A stretch of DNA of 19,432 bases from an uncultured Collinsella sp. (GTDB lineage: Bacteria > Actinomycetota > Coriobacteriia > Coriobacteriales > Coriobacteriaceae). The notes under the pieces are model-generated. The model did no database searches. It had not been told where the DNA came from and was given only the letters and a program-made list of their open reading frames with translations. A program made the position numbers and the translations under genes. The stretch is from assembly GCA_902494135.1 (NCBI GenBank), contig CABUSE010000011.1:1-19432 (forward strand), given 5' to 3'. Below, one piece after another: positions 1 to 7,500 of the stretch. Within the stretch, counting starts at the first letter, position 1. The number at the start of each line of letters is the position of its first letter.

Positions 1-61
1 CGTACTTGTTCTCGAGGGAGAAGATGTGTCCCATCTCCGGGCGGGTATAGCGATCGATCAT
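1..61 (-). CDS. purB: Adenylosuccinate lyase, N-terminal fragment (cut by window edge)
   Basis: Only the first 20 codons are in the window. They read MIDRYTRPEMGHIFSLENKY, which matches the conserved opening of bacterial adenylosuccinate lyase (typically M-I-x-R-Y-T-R-P-E-M-G at the N-terminus). The enzyme acts in the cytoplasm in purine synthesis, cleaving SAICAR and adenylosuccinate to release fumarate. The start is the ATG read from position 61, preceded on the minus strand by a clear AAGGAG ribosome binding site five bases upstream. A TACAAT -10-like hexamer lies at 106-111, but I see no convincing -35. The catalytic residues lie outside the window, so the call rests on the N-terminal signature alone. 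Confidence 0.85.
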   Translation of the reverse strand, partial: MIDRYTRPEMGHIFSLENKY

Positions 62-163
62 AGCGGCTCCTTTTTGGTTATTGGCACGTTGGTCGTAACC
101 CAACCATTGTACCGTGCGCAGGTGCAAGTATGGGCAGCAGGCATTAACCTAACATTTTGGAAT

Positions 164-215
164 TGGAGCGGGCAACGGGACGTCCGCGCATTTGCTTCGC
201 AAATCCGCACCGGCT
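164..215 (-). repeat. 52-bp direct repeat, copy 1, beginning with a tRNA-Gly 3'-end fragment
   Basis: The first 18 bases, TGGAGCGGGCAACGGGAC, are identical to the last 18 bases (CCA included) of the tRNA-Gly gene at 487-561. The rest is not tRNA; it contains a hairpin (ATTTGC, three-base loop, GCAAAT). The whole unit recurs at 295-346 with two base differences. It could be a relic of att-site duplication by a tRNA-targeting element or a partial tRNA duplication. No integrase is present. Confidence 0.8.
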
Positions 216-294
216 GCGGTCGATCCCCTCGGATTCACGGTGACGATGGGGAAGACTTTGTTGAATTGGCCGTCCCGAGGTCTTCTGTGCTCCA

Positions 295-346
295 TGGAGC
301 GGACAACGGGACGTCCGCGTATTTGCTTCGCAAATCCGCACCGGCT
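295..346 (-). repeat. 52-bp direct repeat, copy 2, beginning with a tRNA-Gly 3'-end fragment
   Basis: This is the second copy of the unit at 164-215, offset by 131 bases in the same orientation. One of its two differences falls in the tRNA-derived part (GCGGACAACGG instead of GCGGGCAACGG), so this copy has drifted from the functional tRNA gene. The ATTTGC/GCAAAT hairpin is preserved. Confidence 0.8.
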
Positions 347-412
347 TCAGGCGCCTGTCGGCGCCTTCGCCTGCTCGCTACAAACGCTTCGCGTTCGCTT
401 AACGCTCGCACC

Positions 413-435
413 CTGGCGGGTTCGAGTCCCGGCGC
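413..435 (+). pseudogene. Orphan tRNA T-arm remnant
   Basis: The plus strand carries GCGGGTTCGAGTCCCG, a T-stem/loop with the TTCGAGT core, identical over 16 bases to the T-arm of the tRNA-Gly downstream but in the opposite orientation. No matching acceptor 5' strand, D-arm or anticodon arm is visible upstream, and no CCA follows, so a complete tRNA gene is not supported. It is best read as a broken tRNA end. Confidence 0.4.
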
Positions 436-442
436 TTGGTAG

Positions 443-475
443 TAAAAAGCACGGCAACGTAACGCTGCCGTGCTT
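443..475 (-). terminator. Rho-independent terminator of tRNA-Gly
   Basis: On the minus strand, AGCACGGCA and TGCCGTGCT form a perfect 9-bp stem around a 9-base loop, followed at once by TTTTT. It lies 12 bases beyond the CCA of tRNA-Gly. A second nested inverted repeat (AGTAAAAAGCAC with GTGCTTTTTACT) surrounds it and could offer an alternative fold. Confidence 0.85.
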
Positions 476-486
476 GTGCTTTTTAC

Positions 487-561
487 TGGAGCGGGCAACG
501 GGACTCGAACCCGCGAGTGTCAGCTTGGGAAGCTGATGCCTTACCACTTGGCGATGCCCGC
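487..561 (-). tRNA. tRNA-Gly (anticodon CCC)
   Basis: A complete cloverleaf reads on the minus strand: acceptor GCGGGCA/TGCCCGC, D-arm GCC-loop-GGC, anticodon arm TCAGC-TTCCCAA-GCTGA, a five-base variable loop, and T-arm GCGGG-TTCGAGT-CCCGT. The loop TTCCCAA places anticodon CCC, which decodes GGG glycine codons. The discriminator base is U, as expected for bacterial tRNA-Gly, and the 3' CCA is encoded in the genome. It is transcribed alone, with its own promoter and terminator. Confidence 0.97.
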
Positions 562-574
562 TTGTGCGTTGGCT

Positions 575-604
575 AGTATAACGCGGTTGTCTTGTTCGAT
601 ACAA
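575..604 (-). promoter_or_regulatory. Promoter of tRNA-Gly
   Basis: On the minus strand, TTGTAT (599-604) and TATACT (575-580) are separated by 18 bases. The -10 box lies 13 bases before the first tRNA base, which fits a very short 5' leader. Confidence 0.65.
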
Positions 605-858
605 GGGTGGTGATGCTTGTTTTAGCTGTGGAGAATCATTTGAAAACCGCGCCAATTGTGGAGATGAGGACCTTTGTCTTTCTTTTCTTACCATCTTTTA
701 CCTGCACTTTTATCTGATTGTTGTATTTGAGCTCGATTTGTCAGAAATCGGGCAAGCTTTTGGTCAGGCTCCGGTACTTACCCGCATGAACCTCGGGGGT
801 AGCCTCATCCTACGCGTCGCAGCCTCCCCGTGCGGCGCACGAGGGATAAGGAGCAGCC
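605..858 (+). promoter_or_regulatory. Leader region upstream of the adhesin gene
   Basis: This gene-free stretch precedes the adhesin gene. A pyrimidine-rich block (about 675-715) is followed by AT-rich sequence, but no convincing sigma-70 promoter pair is visible. Just before the start, a GC-rich imperfect hairpin at about 825-845 (GTGC, loop GGC, GCAC, with flanking C/G pairs) ends two bases before the ribosome binding site AAGGAG (848-853). It could influence translation. I recognise no riboswitch family. Confidence 0.35.
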
Positions 859-3800
859 ATGTCCAACGCACCCACGCACTCTGTCCACAGCGCAATCGCA
901 ACAGGTCCGCTGCTCCTGCTCCTCTTCCTGCTTTTCGGCTGCCTGGCACCGGGAGCCGCATTTGCCGTCGATGGCTACGACCAGCTCGGCTTCCGCACTA
1001 TTAGCGATGATTGTGGACCCTTCTTCATCGGCAAGTATGAAGCTCAAGACACCTCGATTGCCTACTGCATGAACCAGGAGCGCCCCGGCCCCACCAAACC
1101 GGGCGGCCCATGGCTCAACTTTGATCAAGGCTGGGTGTGGCTCGACGACGAGTTCGCGGCAATCGTTTGTCACGGATATCCTACCGCCACGTCGTTTGGC
1201 GGTTACCATCTTTCACCCGATCGCGCCCGCGCCGCCACCCAGCTTGCCGTATGGATGCTCAACGGCACTACCCATGTCGACGGCACCTACTCCTACACGA
1301 CCGCTCAGGGCAAAACCAAGAGCGGACACTTTACCGCCGACAATGAAGTCGTGGCGGCTGCGCGGTGGCTCCACGACAGCGCAAAATCAGGAAGCATCAA
1401 AGCCGCTCCGCACCGCGCGCGACGCTATCTAGGAGCCGTATCGGGCGGCAGCAAACGTCAAGACATGCTCTATGTACTGCCGGCGGTCTCTGTTTCCTTC
1501 CAAAAGCAGTCTGCTAACACCGTTATTACCAGCGGAAACAATACCTATCAGTTTACCGGGGCAACATTCGATATTTTTGAGAGCGCCAGCGGCGCGCGTG
1601 TCGGCACCATCAAGATGGACAGCAACGGTCGAGCGCAAGCAACGCTTCTGCCCAACACGGCATACTACCTAGTTGAAACGAAGGCGCCGGCCGGCTATGT
1701 CCCCCGCCACGATCGTATTGCCTTTACCACGGGGAATGACGGCGGGCGGGTCGCCATTGATGAACAGCCCGGCACCATCAATCTGCGTATCGTAAAACTC
1801 GATGCCGCGACGAATGCCGGCCCCCAGGTGGGATCTTCACTCGCAGGAGCAGAGTTCACGTGTGTGTCGCAATCAACCCCTGGATGGGCACAAATCCTCA
1901 CGACCGACGAAAGCGGTCGGGCCACCCTCGCCGATGTCCCCTTAGGAACCTTTACCATCTACGAATCAAAAACCCCCGAGGGCTACCTGCCATCCAACGA
2001 CAGCTGGACCTATACCGTTGGAGCCGACCAGCTCGGCGATTCAGGCGTGGTCGAGATCGAATCTCGCGTTTCCGATATCCCCATTGCGTTTAACCTTGAG
2101 ATTTCCAAATTCAAGGATTACGGCAATAGCGACCAATCCGGCCTGGAGCAGCCGGCGGGTGGTGTTGTCTTTGAGGTTGTCAGCAACAGCTCTCAGCAGG
2201 TTGTTGGCACACTGACCACAAACGTCTATGGCTTTGCCTCCACCAAAGATCAGCCCGAAGCATGGTTCGGCGCAGGCAAGCGACCCGCCGGTGTCCACGG
2301 AGCCGTCCCATACGACCGTGCCGGCTACACGGTTCGCGAGGTTCCGGAAACCGTCCCCGAGGGTTTTAAACGTGCAGGGGAATGGACCGTCGGGGCCAAT
2401 CAGATTTCCAACGGCGCCGAGCTTCAATATATCGTGGACAACCATGCTCTGTCGACGCATCTCCAGATTGTAAAACGCGATGCCCAAACAGGCGCTTCTG
2501 TTCCACTAGCCGGATTCACTTTCCAACTACTCGACAGCAATCAGGAATCTGTCTCACAAACTTGCTGGTATCCAACACATAACGTAATGGACACCTTTAC
2601 GACTGACGCGACCGGGACCGTCACACTGCCCGAATCGCTCGTGCCGGGCACCTATTATGTACGCGAAACCTCGGCCAAAGAGCCCTATCTTGTCGGCGAG
2701 GAGATCGAGGTAAACATACCCGCCGACATGAACCTAACGCCCGTTGCAATCGCCTCGTATTATGACCACGCCGCGACCGGAAACATCAGGATCGTTAAAA
2801 CCGATGCCATAGACGGCAGCAGCCTCGCGGGCGCCGTCTTTGAGATCCGTGCCTCGAGTGATATCGTGCGCCCCGACGGTAGCATTGCCGCGCTCGACGG
2901 TGAGACTGTCGCTACCATCACGACGGATGAAACTGGAGAAGCACGCGCGGACAACCTCCCGCTGGGACTTGGCACCGCACGCTACGAGGTTGTCGAGACT
3001 CAAGCGCCGGCAGGCTTCTTGCTCGATCGGACAACCCATATTGTCGACCTTACTTATGCCGACCAGAAAACACCCGTTGTAGAAGCACGGCTTAACGTAT
3101 CCGACGATTACACCAAGGTTGATATCTCCAAGGTCGATGCAAGCGGTGAGCAGGAAGTGGAAGGCGCACAACTCACCTTATATGGTCCCGATAAAACCGA
3201 AATAGACTCCTGGACCTCATCCGACAAGCCACACCGCGTCGAACATCTTGCACCCGGCACCTACTCGTTGCGCGAAATGATGTCTCCGCGGACCTATGAC
3301 CTTGCCGAGGAAATAACGTTTGAAATAAAGGATACGGGAGAAGTCCAATCCGTCGCGATGAAGGATGCGCCCATCGAGATCAAGGGACAGGTCGACAAGC
3401 GTCAGGAACTTGTCCAACCTATCGAAAAGGGCCTGTTGGCTAACGGCGATGGTAAAAATCGCGCCGCGACGCAAACTAATACGGATGGACTTTTCTCCTA
3501 TACCATCGACGCTCGAAACGATTCCGCTACTTGGGTTGATGAGTTTACGATTACCGATGATCTTGAGTGCGCCAAAGACGGCACGGCGAGATTCATCTCA
3601 ATCGAAACCCCCGTCGCCATCGGCGACCTCAACGGTCTGTGCAACGTGTGGTATCGCACGACGCCGTTGGACTCGACAGACGTCGATGAGCCGGCGAACG
3701 CGACACTTGACGATGGACACGAAAATCCTTGGCTTGAGTCCGACGAAGTAAAAGAGAGCCTTGGTGAGGACTGCCGCCTCGTCGATTACGACGGCTGGCG

Positions 3801-4290
3801 CCTCTGGAAGGCGGATGTCTCGACCACGGAATCCACCACACTCGAGGCGGAAGAGCTCGACCTTGCATCCAATACCGTCGTAACAGGCATTCGAATTGAA
3901 TACGGTGCGGTAGCCGCCGACTTTACGACTCGAAGCGATGCGGATTCTTGGACCCGCGATGATCTCAAAGATGAGCACGACGACCTTGACGATGCCAAAG
4001 CAATCCTTGGCACAGACGCTCGGGGCGCAGTCGTACACATGCAGGCAACGTCGGCTTATACGCCCCAAACCGCACTCACCAACAGCGCGCGCGTCGATCT
4101 TTGCCGCAACGGTGGCGGCGATAAACTTGAGTCACATGACGAGGACAGCGTCATTCAACGCTGTACCCTACCGCAGGACCTACCGGCAACAGGATCAGTT
4201 CCCATCGCCGCTTGCATCACCGCGCTCCTGACCTCGGGTGCCGCAGCCCTATGGTTCGCTCGCCTTAGGTCGATCCCAAAGAAGCGCTAG
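859..4290 (+). CDS. LPxTG-anchored thioester-domain adhesin with Cna-B repeats
   Basis: The predicted product is a 1143-aa surface adhesin. Residues 1-36 form a signal peptide with likely cleavage after AFA. Residues about 45-190 form a thioester (TQxA) domain: Cys70 in the YCM motif and Gln128 in TQLAVW are the expected cross-link partners, which in this family allow covalent binding to host proteins. About six Cna-B/SpaA-like immunoglobulin-type domains follow (roughly 208-836), with E-box signatures such as ETKAPAGY (273-280), ESKTPEGY (369-376) and ETQAPAGF (713-720). Such domains usually carry internal isopeptide bonds. Residues 840-1102 form an acidic module I do not recognise, with five cysteines. 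LPATG (1108-1112), a hydrophobic segment and a basic tail are the sortase signal. AAGGAG five bases upstream supports the start. No sortase or pilin gene is adjacent, so it may act as a monomeric adhesin. Confidence 0.93.
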   Translation: MSNAPTHSVHSAIATGPLLLLLFLLFGCLAPGAAFAVDGYDQLGFRTISDDCGPFFIGKYEAQDTSIAYCMNQERPGPTKPGGPWLNFDQGWVWLDDEFAAIVCHGYPTATSFGGYHLSPDRARAATQLAVWMLNGTTHVDGTYSYTTAQGKTKSGHFTADNEVVAAARWLHDSAKSGSIKAAPHRARRYLGAVSGGSKRQDMLYVLPAVSVSFQKQSANTVITSGNNTYQFTGATFDIFESASGARVGTIKMDSNGRAQATLLPNTAYYLVETKAPAGYVPRHDRIAFTTGNDGGRVAIDEQPGTINLRIVKLDAATNAGPQVGSSLAGAEFTCVSQSTPGWAQILTTDESGRATLADVPLGTFTIYESKTPEGYLPSNDSWTYTVGADQLGDSGVVEIESRVSDIPIAFNLEISKFKDYGNSDQSGLEQPAGGVVFEVVSNSSQQVVGTLTTNVYGFASTKDQPEAWFGAGKRPAGVHGAVPYDRAGYTVREVPETVPEGFKRAGEWTVGANQISNGAELQYIVDNHALSTHLQIVKRDAQTGASVPLAGFTFQLLDSNQESVSQTCWYPTHNVMDTFTTDATGTVTLPESLVPGTYYVRETSAKEPYLVGEEIEVNIPADMNLTPVAIASYYDHAATGNIRIVKTDAIDGSSLAGAVFEIRASSDIVRPDGSIAALDGETVATITTDETGEARADNLPLGLGTARYEVVETQAPAGFLLDRTTHIVDLTYADQKTPVVEARLNVSDDYTKVDISKVDASGEQEVEGAQLTLYGPDKTEIDSWTSSDKPHRVEHLAPGTYSLREMMSPRTYDLAEEITFEIKDTGEVQSVAMKDAPIEIKGQVDKRQELVQPIEKGLLANGDGKNRAATQTNTDGLFSYTIDARNDSATWVDEFTITDDLECAKDGTARFISIETPVAIGDLNGLCNVWYRTTPLDSTDVDEPANATLDDGHENPWLESDEVKESLGEDCRLVDYDGWRLWKADVSTTESTTLEAEELDLASNTVVTGIRIEYGAVAADFTTRSDADSWTRDDLKDEHDDLDDAKAILGTDARGAVVHMQATSAYTPQTALTNSARVDLCRNGGGDKLESHDEDSVIQRCTLPQDLPATGSVPIAACITALLTSGAAALWFARLRSIPKKR

Positions 4291-4299
4291 CGCGATGAA

Positions 4300-4335
4300 A
4301 AAGCGGGCGAGCCAGTCCCCTGGCTCGCCCGCTTT
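4300..4335. terminator. Bidirectional terminator between convergent genes
   Basis: A perfect 16-bp stem (AAAGCGGGCGAGCCAG with its complement) and a four-base loop lie 10 bases after the adhesin stop. On the minus strand the stem runs into TTTTT, giving a strong terminator for the 72-aa gene and the M28-like gene. On the plus strand only three T residues follow, so termination of the adhesin is likely but weaker. Confidence 0.85.
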
Positions 4336-4356
4336 CAATCATTTAAATCGCCGCAT

Positions 4357-4575
4357 CTACTCTGCAGACGAAGATCCACCATCAACGATTGCCTGCTCGG
4401 ACTCAGGAATCCCATCGGCACCCGTACTCTGTTCTTGCTCCACCTCTTCGCTGATTGCGGAGGCGGGGGTCGAGCCCTTTGCACCCACGATGTAGGCAGC
4501 CCCAAATCCTAACGCAATGGCAATCAAGGTCAAAATCACGTAGACAGGCCAATGGCGCTTAATATACGAAAACAC
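4357..4575 (-). CDS. Small single-pass membrane protein of unknown function
   Basis: This 72-aa protein belongs to no family I recognise. Residues 1-9 are basic (K6, R7, H8), residues about 11-31 form one hydrophobic helix, and the remaining tail (32-72) is polar, rich in Glu, Ser and Gly, and probably disordered. The basic N-terminus suggests that the tail faces outward. The start has a clear AAGGAG five bases upstream. Only 21 bases separate it from the stop of the M28-like gene, with no terminator between, so the two are almost certainly co-transcribed, and the terminator at 4300-4335 ends the unit. A partner role for the large membrane protein is inferred only from this arrangement. Confidence 0.75.
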   Translation of the reverse strand: MFSYIKRHWPVYVILTLIAIALGFGAAYIVGAKGSTPASAISEEVEQEQSTGADGIPESEQAIVDGGSSSAE

Positions 4576-4596
4576 GTTGACTCCTTAGAGCTCCGT

Positions 4597-7500
4597 CTAC
4601 GAACGGCGGATAACCTCGGTCACGACCTCGGATACCGTAGCAATGTTCGTCGGGTTGACATTGTGGGGCAGGTCGTCCTCGGTACGAGCGCAAGCCAGAC
4701 GCGTGCCGTCCACGCCGGCGATGGTAAGGGCTCGGCGGCTCGCCTCGAGCGCAGCATAGGCATCGGTCTTGGCATAGGGCATCTCGAGCGCGCCACAATC
4801 GACATGGAACGACTTGCAGACCTTGCTGACCAGGTTCATGATGCGGCGATCGCCCTTGAGCAGTTGTTGTTCGCCCTCGACCGTCACCACCGAAAGCCTA
4901 CCGGCGCCGACGGATTCAAGATTGATAAAGAATACGCCGCGGAGCTTATCGCGATGCGAAGCCAAGAAGGCCTTCATGCCAGCGCCATCACAATCCGAGG
5001 CGCCCGTTGCCACAAACCAGATATCGTGACCGAGCAGCTCATCATCGCCCATAGAGGCGACAGCCGAGAGCATATCTTCGGAAGAAGCGCCATCGGAAGA
5101 CGTAGCGCCACCCTTCCAGCCATCGTTATCGTCCTCGAAGTTACCCCACGAACCGATACCGCGACCGGACTTCTTGGCATCGTAATCGTCTTCGACGCCC
5201 AGCCAGTCACTCATGCTGTCCTGCTCGTTTTTCTTTTTACGGCCGAACAGACCACCCAGGCCGCGCTTACGAGACTTGGGTGCCGCCGGGGCGGGAGCCG
5301 AAATGGTCTCGATCGGCTGTGCGCCCGACGCAACGGGCATAGGAGGCGCAACGGGTGCCGATGTGGGTTCGGGGCCCTGGGCAGTAGCAAAGGGATCATT
5401 GACCTGTGCGGAGGGGTCGGGAAGGTCGAACAGCGACGTGCGAGACGCAACGTTTGCCTGCTTCATAGACGGCAGCGACGGATCGGGGACCGAAGCCAGC
5501 GGAGACGAGGAAGGTGCAGGCGACGGTGCCGACGCCGGATCGGGAACATTCATCTGCGGGCGCGGCGATGCCTGGGAGGAAATCTGGGCCATAAGGGAAT
5601 CGACCGTTTCGTCCTGGGTGGGAGCGACATTGGCAACCGTGGCACCGGAACCACTCGGGGTCGGCATGGTGAAAATCTGCGTGGAATAAGGCCTCGACTC
5701 ATCCGTCTCGGGAGTCTCGGAAACCGCAGGCACTTCCTCCTGCTCGACCTCGGTCGAATCATCTTGCTCGGCTGCCGCGTATTGCTCTTCGTCAGAGTTG
5801 GCCTCGACGGGCTCGTCCTCGGCGGCATCTTGGATTTCGGCAGCATCAACAGGCTCGTCATCGTCTGCCGCGTCGCCCTGCTCATCGGAAACAGGAAGGG
5901 GCTCGGCAATCGCGGTGCCCTGTTTTTCAAACGTTATCGTGGAATCGAACTGCGCGGCATCAAACGACATGGTGCTATCGACGTGCTGCTGAGCCTCGAA
6001 AGACGTCGTCGCTTCAACAACATCCGCGGACGCCGGTTGCTGGGACTCAAAGGACGTTGTAGCTTCGGCGGCTTCGACGGGCGCGGACTGCATAGCCTCG
6101 TTCTGCTCGAACTCTTGCGCCGCGAGCTCACGTGCCGCCTCGGCTGCCTGCTGCTGAGCGATAGCCTCCTGCTCGGCAGCCTCGCGTGCGGCAGCGCGCT
6201 TCTCCTCGAAATCGTCGACAAATTTCTTGCCCTTTGCAAACGCACCCTTAAAGAAGTTGGAAGCGCTGGCGCCAATCGACGAGAACGCGGATGCAATGTC
6301 GGCATGCGGCGTTGCCGCGGGAATCTCGGCCGAGAAATCAGTATCGCTCTCGTAAGACACGCGCCTCGGTTGTTCAACGTAATCGTCGTCAGACTCGTCC
6401 GCAACGTCTTGCGCCGGTGCGGCGGGAGCCAAAATGTCCAGTCCTGCCGCGGGATCGAACGCGGACACCGCCTCGGGATCGGCAACGGCAGCGGTAACCG
6501 CGGCAGACTCATCATCCGCAGCGACAACGGGCGCAGGCGCAGCCACGACGGGGGCAGGCTCGGGCTCAAACGTTGGCTCCTCGCCCTCCTCGTAATCGAG
6601 CGTGCAGGACTCGGGAAGCATTCCGAGCGCACGGATGGCATCCGAACCAAAGCGGATGTTGCCGGCGGCGTTGCGATAGAGCTTGGGCTCGGGCTCGGCA
6701 GACTCCTCCGCCGGCTCGGCAGCGGGAACCTCGTCATTGAACTCTTCGGCTTGGGCAGCCTGATTCTGATCCTCAGGCACGATAGCGCCGATCAGCGTCT
6801 CGTCGGCAGACGCACCCTCAAAGCCCTCGATTTGCTCGTCGAAAGCCTCGCCCTGTTCGGGCTCGGTCTGAGCGTCGGGAGCAATCGGCTGACCGAATTC
6901 GTCCTCGGCGTAGGTAGGCTCTTCATACTCGATGGTGTTGCCGTAGTCGTTTTGCTGCTGGGCCGCGGCATATTCCGCCGCTGCGCGCGCCATTTCCTCG
7001 GCACGACGCTTCTGCTCCCCAAAATAGGTATCGAACGGAACATCGTCGGGAAACTCGTTTTCGCCCTGGAAGGGAGCAACGTTGTCCATAACGCCGAGCA
7101 TAGCGGCGACAGAAGACTTGTTGCACACCGCGCCAGACGTATAGGGAAGAATGTGGCGGTTAGAGATGATGTTTACCGCGTTGGCGAGTGCAACGAGGGA
7201 AGCGAGGATCGCGACAATCCACAGCAGAACCTTGAGCGCGCCGGGGAGCGGCAGAATACGCAGGATGGCAACGGCAGCGGGGGCAACCGTGGCAACGGGC
7301 AACAGCTTGGCGATGAGTGCACGATACGAAGCATAAGGCTCGCGGGCGAGCAGCTCAGCACGGGGAGAGTCGTAGTGTGCGACAACGACCACCGGGCGGT
7401 TACGCGGGGACGCGAGCGGGCCCGAGGCCTTGTGGTAGGCGATGACATTTTGGCTCACGCCCGTCTTGCCCAGGCGCGAAACCACGGGGTGGCCCGTGCG

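Larger units (their letters stand above)
62..486. other. Gene-poor intergenic region with tRNA-derived debris
   Basis: No convincing protein gene lies here. Open frames on both strands lack ribosome binding sites and run through repeats. The stretch holds the purB leader (62-about 160), two 52-bp direct repeats that each begin with the tRNA-Gly 3' end, an orphan T-arm sequence in the opposite orientation near 413-435, and the terminator of tRNA-Gly. Between 346 and 412 the sequence is GC-rich, with many short CGC/GCG palindromes and no feature I can name. Confidence 0.6.

Noticed and set aside
164..346. Possible CRISPR repeats
   Set aside because: There are only two copies 131 bp apart, with a tRNA-derived end, imperfect identity and no cas genes.
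62..561. An integrated mobile element bounded by tRNA-Gly att sites
   Set aside because: The DNA between the copies is under 350 bp and encodes no integrase or other mobility gene. Only a scar is possible.
605..858. A riboswitch or T-box in the adhesin leader
   Set aside because: Only one short GC-rich hairpin is visible. No T-box sequence, specifier arrangement or known aptamer core is seen.
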